From: Sphingomonas sp.
GTDB lineage: Bacteria; Pseudomonadota; Alphaproteobacteria; Sphingomonadales; Sphingomonadaceae
NCBI RefSeq assembly: GCF_003248515.1
Contig: NZ_QFOB01000001.1
Span: 434,001-498,000 of the forward strand
Direction: 5' to 3'
DNA length: 64,000 bases
The position numbers and the translations under genes are program-made. Below the pieces are notes generated by a model that saw nothing but the letters and a program-made list of their open reading frames with translations, did not search any database and had not been told where the DNA came from. How positions within the stretch are numbered: position 1 is the first letter of the stretch; every line of letters starts with the position of its first letter. This document shows, one piece after another, positions 17,037 to 25,581 of the stretch.

Positions 17037-17177
17037 TCACCGCCAGATCGCGAGGATGATCACGAACAGGATGATGACCAGCGCCAAGCTGATCGGCAGC
17101 ACATAGCGGGTGACGTGATTGGAGGAGCCGGCTCGCGCCTCCGTCCGTGTCAGGTGGATTTCCTTTTCGTCGGCCAT
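17037..17177 (-). CDS. 45-residue single-pass membrane protein in the ecfG operon
   Basis: The protein has a charged N-terminal half of about 24 residues and one strongly hydrophobic helix, TRYVLPISLALVIILFVI plus ILAIW, ending in arginine. It lies between phyR and ecfG. Its stop overlaps a possible GTG start of ecfG (GTGA), and an EcfG promoter lies 35-60 bases upstream, so it is very likely stress-induced. I do not recognise the family. ATG 17177 was chosen over the longer frame to 17222, which would run over the promoter. Confidence 0.65.
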   Translation of the reverse strand: MADEKEIHLTRTEARAGSSNHVTRYVLPISLALVIILFVIILAIWR

Positions 17178-17211
17178 GGCCGCTCTCCGGATGCGATCGT
17201 TACCCATAGCC

Positions 17212-17236
17212 AACGGTCGCATGCGGCGCCGGTTCC
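17212..17236 (-). promoter_or_regulatory. Perfect EcfG promoter for the small membrane protein/ecfG operon
   Basis: On the minus strand GGAAC (17236-17232) is followed after exactly 16 bases by CGTT (17215-17212). This matches the consensus of general-stress sigma factors and places ecfG under its own control. Confidence 0.8.
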
Positions 17237-17285
17237 CTCCGGCGATCCGCTTTCGCAGGAAGCCGGAGGGAAACGGGGTGGAGCC

Positions 17286-18077
17286 TCAGGCCGGAACGGT
17301 CGCCGCGTCGAAGAACAGGGCCTGGCTGATCGCGGCCTTCACCGTAGAGCGCTGGAAAGGCTTGGTGATCAGGAAAGTTGGCTCCGGCCGCTCGCCTGTC
17401 AGCAGGCGTTCGGGGAAGGCGGTGATGAAGATCACCGGCACGGAAAATTCGGCCAGGATATCCTTCACGGCATCGATGCCCGAGCTGTCGTCCGCCAGCT
17501 GGATATCCGCAAGGACGAGGCCCGGGCGATGCGCGAGCGCCTGCGACACCGCCTCGTCGCGGGTGACGGCCACGCCAGTGACATTATGGCCCAGATCGCG
17601 GACGATGGTTTCCAGATCCATAGCGATGATCGGCTCATCCTCGATGATGAGCACGTCCGCGCGCGTCTGCCGCTCGATTTCCGCAATGGCGTCGCGCACC
17701 AGCGTCTCGATCTCGGCGGTCGGCTCGTCCATCAGATAGGCGGTATCCTCCGGAGTGAAACCCTCCAGCTGGGTGAGCAGCAAGGCCTGGCGCGAACGCG
17801 GCGTGATCTTCGACAGGCGCGCATTGGCGATGCCGGCGTGCGGATCGCCATCGTCGCCCTCGCCGGCCGCCTCGTTCACCGAACCCCAGATGCGCTGGAA
17901 GGTGCGATAGAGGCCGAGGCGGACATCCACGTCGCGCGGAAAATCGCCAGGGGCGGCCACGATCGCCTCCAGCGTCGCACGGACATAAGCGTCGCCATGC
18001 TGCTGGGTGCCGGTCAGCGCGCGGGCATAGCGCCGCAGGAAAGGAAGATGCGGGGCGAGATCCTGGCCGAGCGACAT
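17286..18077 (-). CDS. phyR: General stress response anti-anti-sigma regulator PhyR
   Basis: This 263-residue protein has an N-terminal sigma-like domain (about 1-130, HLPFLRRYARALTGTQQHGD) and a C-terminal receiver domain (about 140-260). The acidic pair E146/D147, the phosphorylation site D191 (LADIQLAD) and the Lys in FLITKPF are present. Phosphorylated PhyR exposes its sigma-like domain and binds NepR, releasing EcfG. ATG 18077 is the family start. It is divergent from nepR and upstream of the ecfG operon, the usual arrangement. Confidence 0.96.
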   Translation of the reverse strand: MSLGQDLAPHLPFLRRYARALTGTQQHGDAYVRATLEAIVAAPGDFPRDVDVRLGLYRTFQRIWGSVNEAAGEGDDGDPHAGIANARLSKITPRSRQALLLTQLEGFTPEDTAYLMDEPTAEIETLVRDAIAEIERQTRADVLIIEDEPIIAMDLETIVRDLGHNVTGVAVTRDEAVSQALAHRPGLVLADIQLADDSSGIDAVKDILAEFSVPVIFITAFPERLLTGERPEPTFLITKPFQRSTVKAAISQALFFDAATVPA

Positions 18078-18199
18078 GGGCGGCAATGCTCCTGACGTGT
18101 GAACTGGTGGAATAAGCAGGCAAAACTCGGAACGCACGGGAATATCGGATGGTGCCCTCTCCCCCGCGCAGGCAAGATCAACTTTCTTGCCGCAAGGCT

Positions 18200-18224
18200 G
18201 GAACCAACGGGGTCAAATTTTGTT
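18200..18224 (+). promoter_or_regulatory. EcfG-type promoter for nepR
   Basis: GGAAC at 18200-18204 is followed after 16 bases by TGTT (18221-18224), close to the GGAAC-N16-CGTT consensus. It lies about 130 bases before the nepR start in the 275-bp divergent phyR/nepR region. Confidence 0.6.
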
Positions 18225-18352
18225 TCACCGCTGATGCGCATCCTCGTCGACGGGCCAAAAACGGGCCGCCGGCGGGTGGCCGGTGTCTCCGGCAGGTGGC
18301 GAGGAACTCAGGTGTTGATTATCGAACGACGATCGAACCCGCGAGGTTCGCA

Positions 18353-18547
18353 ATGATTCAGGGGGCGCAGGGCTTGGTCGCGGACAAGAAAGGGCGGGGA
18401 GCAGGTGGCGGTGACAGGCCTTCCCGCAGGAAGAAGCCCGGCGGGCCGGAATCCCACGTCGCCAACGCCCTGAAGACCGCCTATGAAGATGCGGTGCGTG
18501 AAGAGGTGCCCGACGAGTTCCTCGATCTCCTCGGCAAATTAAGCTGA
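18353..18547 (+). CDS. nepR: Anti-sigma factor NepR
   Basis: This 64-residue protein has a disordered, basic, Gly-rich N-terminal half and the two-helix NepR core (NALKTAYEDAVREEVPDEFL then DLLGKL). It sequesters EcfG until PhyR-P competes for binding. Its position divergent from phyR and next to a PhyP-like sensor is canonical for sphingomonads. Confidence 0.93.
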   Translation: MIQGAQGLVADKKGRGAGGGDRPSRRKKPGGPESHVANALKTAYEDAVREEVPDEFLDLLGKLS

Positions 18548-18593
18548 CGGCGAGAGCCGTCTTCCCGATGTCGTCCCTTCCGGTTTCCCGTCC

Positions 18594-20132
18594 GTGATCG
18601 CTCGCCTCTCCAGCGGCGCGAAAATGCTCATCATCATGACGGTGGCGCTGCTGCCGCTGGGCATTGTCGCGCTGTTCGCATCCATCCAGTCCGCCCATGA
18701 CAAGCGCCTCCAGCATGAAGCCGATGCACGGCTGATCGCGACGGCCGAGGCGCGCCAGATCGATCTGGCGGTGATCCGCAGCGCCAATGTCGTGCGTGCC
18801 GCCGCCTTCGCCGCCGGCGGGGACGAGGGCCAGTGCGAGCGCGTGCTGGCGCAGACCCTGAAGGTGCTGGCGCCCGGCGCGAACGTCGCCTTTTTCGGGC
18901 CTGACGGCCGCCTGCGCTGCGCCAGCAAGGGCTTCGGCAAGGGCGATCTGCCGCCCGCGCGGGGCAATATCGGGATCGAACTGCTGCTGCTGGATCCGCC
19001 TGGCGGGATCCGCTTCACCGTGGGCACGAGCGACGGCAGCTATGGCGTGGGCGAACTGCCCCAGGTCGAGCTGGCCCGCTCGCTCGGCCCGTCCGGCTCC
19101 AATCAGGGCGTGATGCTGCGCCAGGGCGCCGCCTATCTGCCGTTGGTCCCCTCGCATCGCGCCGGCCCGCTCGACCAGCGCATCATCGTGAGCGCATCGA
19201 TCGCGGGCGGCCAGATCAATCTCGTCGCCTCCATCTATGCCAGCACCGTATCCGCGATCGAAATCCTGCTCGTTCTGCTCCCCATCCTGATGTGGGCGGC
19301 CGCCGCGATCATCGGATGGAGCGTGGTGCAGGGCCTGCTGCTGCGCCCGCTCGGCCAGCTTCAGCGCTCCGTCGCGCAACTCGGCACCGCCCCGCTCACC
19401 CTGCCCCGCCTGCAGACTCCGGCGATGGAGATCACCGCCCTCGCCGATTCCTTCCGCTATGCCGCCGAACAGATCGCGACGCGCGAGATCGCTCTGGAGG
19501 AAGGGCTCAATCGCCAGGTGCGCCTCACCCGCGAAGTCCATCATCGGGTGAAGAACAATCTTCAGGTCGTCGCCAGCCTGATCGCCCTCCATGCGCGCGG
19601 ATCGACGGGCGAGGTCGCCGCCGCTTATGCCTCGATCCAGCGCCGGGTGGACGCGCTCGCCGTGGTCCACCGCAACCATTATGCCGAGCTGGAGGAAAAT
19701 CGCGGGGTCGCGCTGCGATCGCTGATCGGCGAACTCACCTCGAATCTTCGCGCCACGGCGCCGGCGGAAGCCGGTCATTTCAATATCATGCTGGATATGG
19801 CGCCTGCCCATGTGAGCCAGGACGTGGCCGTGCCGGTCGCCTTCCTCATCACCGAACTGGTGGAACTGATGATGAATTATGCGCCCGCCGATCCGGTGAT
19901 GATCCACGTGCGCATGACGGACCGGCCCGATCGGGCGCTGCTTTCGCTGCGCGCGCCGGGGCTCGTATCCGAAGCCGCGACGCAAGGGACGGAGCGGCAA
20001 CGTTTCGAGCGGATCGCCGGCGGCCTCGCGCGCCAGTTGCGCTCCTCGCTCGCGCTGGATGAGGAAGGTAAGCGCTACACGATCGAAATCGGCATCGTGC
20101 CCGAAGAGGAACGCGACGCCGCCGCGATCTGA
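18594..20132 (+). CDS. phyP: PhyP-like HisKA_2 sensor protein with degenerate ATP-binding domain
   Basis: This 512-residue membrane sensor starts with GTG 47 bp after nepR. It has a membrane helix near 10-28, a periplasmic domain of about 200 residues, a second helix near 220-245, a HAMP-like linker, and a HisKA_2 dimerisation helix with REVHHRVKNNLQV (His316/317). The ATPase domain is abnormal: the N-box reads ITELVELMMNYAP rather than the usual NELVTNAxKHA, and the Gly-rich loops are not recognisable. PhyP of Sphingomonas was described as a negative regulator of PhyR, which suits a phosphatase rather than a kinase. Gene name is by location and architecture. Confidence 0.82.
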   Translation: MIARLSSGAKMLIIMTVALLPLGIVALFASIQSAHDKRLQHEADARLIATAEARQIDLAVIRSANVVRAAAFAAGGDEGQCERVLAQTLKVLAPGANVAFFGPDGRLRCASKGFGKGDLPPARGNIGIELLLLDPPGGIRFTVGTSDGSYGVGELPQVELARSLGPSGSNQGVMLRQGAAYLPLVPSHRAGPLDQRIIVSASIAGGQINLVASIYASTVSAIEILLVLLPILMWAAAAIIGWSVVQGLLLRPLGQLQRSVAQLGTAPLTLPRLQTPAMEITALADSFRYAAEQIATREIALEEGLNRQVRLTREVHHRVKNNLQVVASLIALHARGSTGEVAAAYASIQRRVDALAVVHRNHYAELEENRGVALRSLIGELTSNLRATAPAEAGHFNIMLDMAPAHVSQDVAVPVAFLITELVELMMNYAPADPVMIHVRMTDRPDRALLSLRAPGLVSEAATQGTERQRFERIAGGLARQLRSSLALDEEGKRYTIEIGIVPEEERDAAAI

Positions 20133-20160
20133 AAAAAATCGCGGCCAGCCCGGATTGACC

Positions 20161-20185
20161 GGAACCTTGTTCCGCCCGGCCCGTT
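20161..20185 (+). promoter_or_regulatory. Perfect EcfG promoter upstream of the entericidin gene
   Basis: GGAAC at 20161-20165, 16 bases, then CGTT at 20182-20185. It lies just behind phyP and about 230 bases before the entericidin start, leaving a long leader or room for a small RNA in 20193-20412. Confidence 0.75.
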
Positions 20186-20412
20186 CTCAACACCGGATAG
20201 CGACCTTTTGCCCCCCCGCTCTCGCTGTCCGCTCAAATGGGCCCGGACGCGCCGATCCTCCCCCCGGCGGCGCCTCCGGGTCCACATTGTTTTCCAGCCA
20301 TCCCTTTGAATCAATTCGTGATCTCTTTGGATCGGCGGTGGAACATGCCGCACCGTGGAACATTGATCCGGCGGTCCCGCACGCCGGGATGACACGAACT
20401 GGAGAGACTCGG

Positions 20413-20550
20413 ATGGTTCGCAAGGCATTCGCGCTGGCCCTCGTCGCCGGCACCCTGCTGGTTTCCGCCTGCAATACGGTTGAAGGCGCGGGCAAGGACG
20501 TATCCTCGGCCGGCAAGGCCGTCAGCAACGCGGCCGACGGCGCCAAATAA
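20413..20550 (+). CDS. Entericidin A/B-like small lipoprotein
   Basis: This 45-residue lipoprotein has the signal FALALVAGTLLVSAC (acylated Cys near residue 20) followed by NTVEGAGKDVSSAGKAVSNA, the amphipathic entericidin pattern. Entericidin genes are common members of the EcfG stress regulon, and a perfect EcfG promoter lies upstream. GGAGAGACTCGG provides a good ribosome-binding site before ATG 20413. A strong terminator follows. Confidence 0.9.
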   Translation: MVRKAFALALVAGTLLVSACNTVEGAGKDVSSAGKAVSNAADGAK

Positions 20551-20570
20551 ACCCGTCGGGAAACAGCCCG

Positions 20571-20606
20571 AAGGGCGTCGCTCCCACAGCGGTGCGGCGC
20601 CCTTTT
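20571..20606 (+). terminator. Rho-independent terminator after the entericidin gene
   Basis: GGGCGTCGC (20573-20581) pairs with GCGGCGCCC (20594-20602) with one G-T pair, followed by TTTT. Flanking AA and TT extend the stem, so it can also serve tatC from the other strand only weakly. Confidence 0.8.
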
Positions 20607-20634
20607 CATTTTCCCGATACGGCGGGCGAAGCGA

Positions 20635-21414
20635 TCAGCTTTCGACGAGTGCCTTGGATTCGTCGGCCTTCTTCCGCTTCCGCTCCGTGAACCACATCGC
20701 GACCAGCGCGAGTTCGTAAAGCAGGATCAGCGGCACGCCGAGCATGATCATCGATCCGATATCCGGTGGCGAAAGCACCGCCGCCACCGCCGTATTGCCG
20801 ACGATCGCATAGCGGCGGAACGAGACGAGCTGCTTGCGCGAGACGATCCCGGCCTGCTCCAGCAGCATCAGTAGCACCGGCACGAGGAAGGCCAGCCCGA
20901 AGCCGAACAGAAACTGCATGATGAAGGTGAGGTAATTGCCCACCGAAGGCAGCGCTTCCTGCTGGATGCCGCCGAGATTGCCCTGGAAACCCAGCAGGAA
21001 ATGCAGCGCCATCGGCACCGCCACGAAATAAGCGAGTGCCGCCCCCATCAGGAACAGGACGGGCGTGGCGATGAGGAAAGGCAGGAAGGCCCTGCGCTCA
21101 TTCTTGTAGAGGCCGGGCGCCACGAACTGCCAGATCTGGTTGGCGATCACTGGGAAGCTGAGCATCGCGGCGGAGAAGAAGGCGACCTTCACCTCGACGA
21201 AGAAGGCCTCGAAGATCTGGGTGTAGACGATCCGGCCCTGCCCGGCGCGCACCAGCGGCTGGACGAGGAAGGCGAAGATCGGCCGCGCGAAATACAGGCA
21301 GATCGCGAACGTCACCCCCAGCGCCAGGAGGCACCACAGCAGCCTGCGCCGCAATTCGATCAGATGATCCAGCAGGGGCGCGCGCGTATCGTCCAGTTCG
21401 TCGGGAATGCTCAT
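20635..21414 (-). CDS. tatC: Twin-arginine translocase subunit TatC
   Basis: This 259-residue protein with six membrane helices is the signal-peptide receptor of the Tat export machine. It shows the TatC patterns PLLDHLIELRRRLLWCL at the N-terminus, YTQIFEAFFVEVKVAF, and F-x-x-R-R-Y in the fourth loop, with VLSPPDIGSM near the end. ATG 21414 overlaps the tatB stop (ATGA). Confidence 0.96.
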   Translation of the reverse strand: MSIPDELDDTRAPLLDHLIELRRRLLWCLLALGVTFAICLYFARPIFAFLVQPLVRAGQGRIVYTQIFEAFFVEVKVAFFSAAMLSFPVIANQIWQFVAPGLYKNERRAFLPFLIATPVLFLMGAALAYFVAVPMALHFLLGFQGNLGGIQQEALPSVGNYLTFIMQFLFGFGLAFLVPVLLMLLEQAGIVSRKQLVSFRRYAIVGNTAVAAVLSPPDIGSMIMLGVPLILLYELALVAMWFTERKRKKADESKALVES

Positions 21415-21833
21415 GATCGGGCCGGTGGCTCCTGCTCCGCCGCAGCCGCGCCGCCGTGCGCGCCTTCATCCGGCGCGGGCAACGCGGGCGGCCCGCTCGC
21501 GTCCGCGGCCTCACCCGTCTCGTGGCCATGTTCGGGCAGGGGAGGAAGCGGCGTCATCGCATAATGCGCGTCGTCATATTCCTCGGGCGGGGGCGCGGGC
21601 GGATGCTCAGCCATGATCCGCGCATTTTCGGCCGCCCACTTCTTTTCCATCTCCTCCATCTCGGCCTGACGAACCATCTCGTCGAAGCCGGAACGGAAAT
21701 GACGGGCGACACCGCGCGCGCGGCCGACCCACTGGCCGACGAAACGCATCGCGCGCGGCAGATCCTTGGGGCCGATGACAACCAGCGCCACGATGGCGAC
21801 GAGCATCAGCTCCGATGGATCGATATTGAACAT
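21411..21833 (-). CDS. tatB: Sec-independent translocase protein TatB
   Basis: This 140-residue protein has one N-terminal membrane helix, a GPKDLPRAMR hinge, an amphipathic helix and a long Pro/Glu/Ala-rich tail. The MFNIDPSELMLV start with Glu8 is typical of TatB. It is coupled to tatC. No tatA lies upstream; the preceding 99 bases are non-coding and then comes the CBS-domain gene. Confidence 0.92.
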   Translation of the reverse strand: MFNIDPSELMLVAIVALVVIGPKDLPRAMRFVGQWVGRARGVARHFRSGFDEMVRQAEMEEMEKKWAAENARIMAEHPPAPPPEEYDDAHYAMTPLPPLPEHGHETGEAADASGPPALPAPDEGAHGGAAAAEQEPPARS

Positions 21834-21932
21834 AGCCGGGGCTTTAGAGCGTCCGGCCGCCTCGGGGAAGCGCGCTCTCTTCGCGCGGCATGCTCGCCCC
21901 GGATTCGACCTGGCGGGGCGGAAGAGCCGCCG

Positions 21933-23228
21933 TCATTCGCGCCCCGCGATCAGCTTGTCGATCTTGCGGCCGTCCATATCAACGATCTCGAAGCGCCAGC
22001 CATCGTGGGAGAAGGTCTCGCCCGTCGTGGGCAAATGGCGCAGCACGGAAAGCGCGAAGCCCGCCACCGTGGCATAATCACGATCGTCGGGCAGATCGAT
22101 GCACAGGCGATCGGCGAGAATATCGGCCGAAGCCGAGCCGGACAGAAGCCAGCTGCCATCCGCCCGCTCCACGAACGGCGGATCCGTTTCCTCGTCATTG
22201 TTCGAGGCGAAGGCGCCCGCGATCGCGGCCAGCAGATCGACCGGCGTCACCAGCCCGTCGAAATGACCATATTCGTCATGGACGAACGCCATCGGCACGT
22301 CCGCCTCGCGCAGCACGGTGAGCGCGTCCATCGCGTCCATCTGATCCGGCACGACCGGCACGGTACGCACCAGAGTCTCGATCGCGGGCTTGGTATCGGC
22401 GAGCGACGCGCCCAGCAGATCGCGGGCCTGCACCACGCCCACCAGCGCATCCACGGTGCCGCGCCCCACCGGCATACGGCTGTGCGGCATTTCCAGCAAT
22501 TGTTCGCGCACCTCTTCGGCATCGCCGTCGAGATCGATCCATTCCACACTGGTGCGCGGGGTCATCACCTCGCGCACAGGGCGGTCGGCGAGGCGGACGA
22601 CGCCCGAGATGAAAGCGCGCTCGCTTTCCTCGATCACGCCGGCGGTGGAGGCTTCGGCGACGACGAGATGCAGTTCCTCGGCCGTCACCTGATTGGCCGC
22701 CTCGCGATCCAGCCGCAGCAGCCGGAAGATCAGCGCGCTCGACCGATCCAGCACCCAGACGAAGGGGGCGCCGATTCGGGAGAGCCACATCATGGGCAGC
22801 GCGACGATCGAGGCGATCATCTCCGGCTGCCGGAGCGCGAACTGCTTGGGCACGAGTTCGCCGACGATGAGGCTGAGATAGGTGGTGCCGATGATGACGA
22901 GCACGAAGCCCGTCTGCGCCGCCGTTTCCGCATCCAGCCCCAGCGGCAGGAGCAGTTCGCCAACCGGCCCGCCCAGGCTCGCGCCCGAATAGGCGCCGGC
23001 GAGGATGCCGATCAGGGTGATGCCGGTCTGCACGGTCGAGAGGAACTTGCCCGGATCGCCCGCCAGCGCCAACGCGACCCGCGCGCCGCTCCGTCCCTTG
23101 CGGGCCAGCGCCTCGAGCCGGGGCTTGCGCGCGGAAACGATGGCGAGTTCGCTCATCGCGAAGACGCCGTTCAGGATCATCAGGAAAATGATGATCGCGA
23201 GATCGAACCAGGGAAAGGGGTGTGCCAT
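21933..23228 (-). CDS. CNNM/CBS/CorC_HlyC-domain membrane protein (hemolysin family)
   Basis: This protein of about 431 residues has an N-terminal DUF21/CNNM membrane domain (FLMILNGVFAMSELAIVSAR, GTTYLSLIVGELVPKQFALR), two CBS domains (REVMTPRTSVEWIDLDGDAE, and DAMDALTVLREADVPMAFVHDE split by GHFDGLVTPVDLL) and a C-terminal CorC/HlyC transporter-associated domain. Such proteins are linked to Mg2+/Co2+ handling; 'hemolysin' is a historical label. ATG 23228 is chosen; a GTG at 23240 is also open. Confidence 0.92.
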   Translation of the reverse strand: MAHPFPWFDLAIIIFLMILNGVFAMSELAIVSARKPRLEALARKGRSGARVALALAGDPGKFLSTVQTGITLIGILAGAYSGASLGGPVGELLLPLGLDAETAAQTGFVLVIIGTTYLSLIVGELVPKQFALRQPEMIASIVALPMMWLSRIGAPFVWVLDRSSALIFRLLRLDREAANQVTAEELHLVVAEASTAGVIEESERAFISGVVRLADRPVREVMTPRTSVEWIDLDGDAEEVREQLLEMPHSRMPVGRGTVDALVGVVQARDLLGASLADTKPAIETLVRTVPVVPDQMDAMDALTVLREADVPMAFVHDEYGHFDGLVTPVDLLAAIAGAFASNNDEETDPPFVERADGSWLLSGSASADILADRLCIDLPDDRDYATVAGFALSVLRHLPTTGETFSHDGWRFEIVDMDGRKIDKLIAGRE

Positions 23229-23335
23229 GGGCGCAGGCACGCCTTAACGTCCGCGCGGCCTTCCGGGCAAGCGGCGAGTTGGCGCGGAAAGCCGTTCTGC
23301 CGCCGAAATTTTCGGCAAGGGCGCCCCGAAGCCCG

Positions 23336-24325
23336 TCAGGCGAAGGCGACGCCGGTCCGCCGGTGGCGACGCATGGCACCTCCCACGAGCCCGAAACCGC
23401 TGATGAACATCGCCCAGGTGGCGGGCTCCGGTACGGGAGATGTCGTCGGCGGGGGCGGGGCCGCGCCCACGGGCAGCGAGAATTGGGCGACGATCAGGCT
23501 CAGCGCATCCGATACGGGTGCAACCTTCAGATCCAGCGTGTTCGATCCGGGCGCGAGAAAGCTGGTGACATCATAGGTCTGCACATCCCAGAGCCGACCG
23601 TTGCGGAGGGTGCCATCGCCAAGCTGGACGGTGTTCCCGTTGGCCCAGTTTCCGGATGCGATGATCGTGTCGTTCAGCTTCAGCTCGCCATCGGGAAAGA
23701 CGCTCTGACCGTCGCTGATGCTGAGCGTCATCGAGGCCGCACCCGATATGTAATCGATGCCGGCGAGCGTCGCGTTCCAGCCATTGGCGTCATAGCTGTT
23801 GTCGAAATTCGAATCGTTGCCGTCGAACAGCACGACATCGCGATTGTTGGTCGCGTCGCCATCTTGGTAGAAGACGATGAGTGAGGCCCCGTTGATGTTC
23901 GCGTTGCTGCCGCCGAACCCGTTGACGAAGCCCTCGAGATAGTAAGAGCCGTTGCCGTTGACGAAGGACGTCACATCGGCGCGATAGGCCTGGCTGTTCG
24001 CATAATCCCACAGATTATCCTGCGAAAAGCCGATGTTGGTGCCCTTGATCGCATTGCCGGCGAAGCTCGTTGCGGCATTGATCGTGGGATCGATCGAGTT
24101 GGTTGGCCCGTGCCAATAGAGATAAGCGCTGGAGATCGTGCCCGACAGCCCCGACACGACGAGCTCGCCATTTCCGTAGTTGCGCATGCGGCCGATGCCG
24201 AAGGTCGCGACATCGGTATCGGACACGGTCGTGAAATAAGTCATGTCCGAGGCCTGCGCCGCCGCCGACAGGCCGATCGCCACAAGCGGCGCCAGCACGA
24301 TCGATCTGAAATACGAGATACGCAT
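23336..24325 (-). CDS. Secreted PEPxxWA-CTERM sorting protein
   Basis: This 329-residue protein has a signal peptide (VLAPLVAIGLSAAAQA), a Gly/Asn/Ser-rich beta-type body that resembles DUF3344-like extracellular domains (LSGTISSAYLYWHGPTN, YQDGDATNNRDVVLFDGND), a Pro-rich linker and a C-terminal sorting tail: VPEPATWAMFISGF, hydrophobic segment, then RRHRR. The tail is the PEPxxWA-CTERM signal of alphaproteobacteria, processed by an exosortase encoded elsewhere. Function is probably surface or matrix related; this is inferred. It has its own promoter region. Confidence 0.85.
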   Translation of the reverse strand: MRISYFRSIVLAPLVAIGLSAAAQASDMTYFTTVSDTDVATFGIGRMRNYGNGELVVSGLSGTISSAYLYWHGPTNSIDPTINAATSFAGNAIKGTNIGFSQDNLWDYANSQAYRADVTSFVNGNGSYYLEGFVNGFGGSNANINGASLIVFYQDGDATNNRDVVLFDGNDSNFDNSYDANGWNATLAGIDYISGAASMTLSISDGQSVFPDGELKLNDTIIASGNWANGNTVQLGDGTLRNGRLWDVQTYDVTSFLAPGSNTLDLKVAPVSDALSLIVAQFSLPVGAAPPPPTTSPVPEPATWAMFISGFGLVGGAMRRHRRTGVAFA

Positions 24326-24400
24326 ACCGTCACTTTCCCCCGGACCCCCTGTCCGGAGAAAAGCCTAGGATGTGGCGCCCTCGCCCGCGTCCATCATCTG

Positions 24401-24415
24401 TTTACCCCGCGTTAA
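24401..24415 (-). promoter_or_regulatory. Possible CtrA-like site upstream of the PEP-CTERM gene
   Basis: TTTA at 24401-24404 and TTAA at 24412-24415 are 7 bases apart, one mismatch from the TTAA-N7-TTAA CtrA pattern, about 75-90 bases before the gene start. The pattern is short and may be chance. Confidence 0.25.
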
Positions 24416-24445
24416 CGAAAGTGCGGCGCTTCCGTCGATCCCGCA

Positions 24446-25513
24446 TCAGGTCGCGATCCGTCCGAAGCGATGCGCGAGGTTTGAAAGGCCCGCAAAACCG
24501 CGCGTGCCGGTCTTTTCGTAGATGCGGTGGAGATGCGTGCGCGCCGTCGCCCGCGCCATGCCGAGTCGGTCTCCCACCTCGGTAATATCGCCCGTCTCGA
24601 TCGCGTCGCGCAGGACGCGCAATTCCGTGGCCGTCAGCGCATAGAGATCGCCGATCGCCGGAAACGCGATCAGGCGGGGCCGGTCCACCCGCGTCACATG
24701 CACGGCGAAGGCGGCGCCCGGCCCGCCCGCCAGATCGCCGAACCGGTTCGTATCCAGCGGCCGCACCTCCACCAGCAGGCGCAGGGGCTCCGCTTCCTCT
24801 CCGGGCGGCAATTCGATCGCCACCGGCTCCCTGTACTCCAGCGCGCGGGCCACCGCCCCGCCGACGATCCCGTCCCCGATCGGCTCGCCGATCCGCAGGC
24901 GCAGAAGCCGCCCGAGCGAGGCATCGGCATCCAGCAGCACACGATCCGCCGTCATCAGCAGCAGCGCGCTGTTGGCGATCCCCGCCACCGCCTGTTCACC
25001 CGCGGCATGATCGGCCGCGCGGATGACATGGCTCTGGATATAGATGGCGCGGCGCAGATGCGGGACGATCTGGCCCAGCCGCGCGCATTCCTCCCCGGAA
25101 AAGCGCTCCGCCGGCGCGCGGCGCAGCAAGGCGAGATGCGCGACGATGCCCGGCCGCTTGAGCAGATTGACGGCGAGATTGTCGACGATGCCCTGCGGCG
25201 CGAGATATTCCCGATAGAAGATGCTCCCGCGCACCTCCGGCGTCTGCAGCAATTCCCATGCCGGCGCGCACACACCTTCGGGCACGGCATGCAGATACGG
25301 CCGCAGAATATCGTGCGGGGCATAGGTTTCGATATAGCTTTGCAGCGCGGCCGGATCGTTGCCGAACTGGCACTGGAAGCCCGCGTCGCGATCGAGATCG
25401 CTCCAGCCGATGAAGCCCGCCTGCGCGCCCATCGCCTCCACAAGGCGCTGGATCAGATGCGGGAAGCGCGCCCGATCGAAGGCTGCGTCATAAATCTCCT
25501 CGATGGCGAACAT
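24446..25513 (-). CDS. LuxR-type helix-turn-helix transcriptional regulator
   Basis: This 355-residue protein has a C-terminal LuxR/GerE DNA-binding domain (LYALTATELRVLRDAIETGD, EVGDRLGMARATARTHLHRI, YEKTGTRGFAGLSNL) behind about 290 residues of an undefined sensory region with two PAS-like stretches. No receiver domain or autoinducer-binding signature was recognised. It is a single gene; its target is unknown, possibly the neighbouring PEP-CTERM gene. Confidence 0.85.
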   Translation of the reverse strand: MFAIEEIYDAAFDRARFPHLIQRLVEAMGAQAGFIGWSDLDRDAGFQCQFGNDPAALQSYIETYAPHDILRPYLHAVPEGVCAPAWELLQTPEVRGSIFYREYLAPQGIVDNLAVNLLKRPGIVAHLALLRRAPAERFSGEECARLGQIVPHLRRAIYIQSHVIRAADHAAGEQAVAGIANSALLLMTADRVLLDADASLGRLLRLRIGEPIGDGIVGGAVARALEYREPVAIELPPGEEAEPLRLLVEVRPLDTNRFGDLAGGPGAAFAVHVTRVDRPRLIAFPAIGDLYALTATELRVLRDAIETGDITEVGDRLGMARATARTHLHRIYEKTGTRGFAGLSNLAHRFGRIAT

Positions 25514-25581
25514 GCGCTGAAAAGGCCCCTTTCCTCATCCCCGCGCCATCCAAGAGGGCGGGGACCCGCTTGTCCAGCCCT

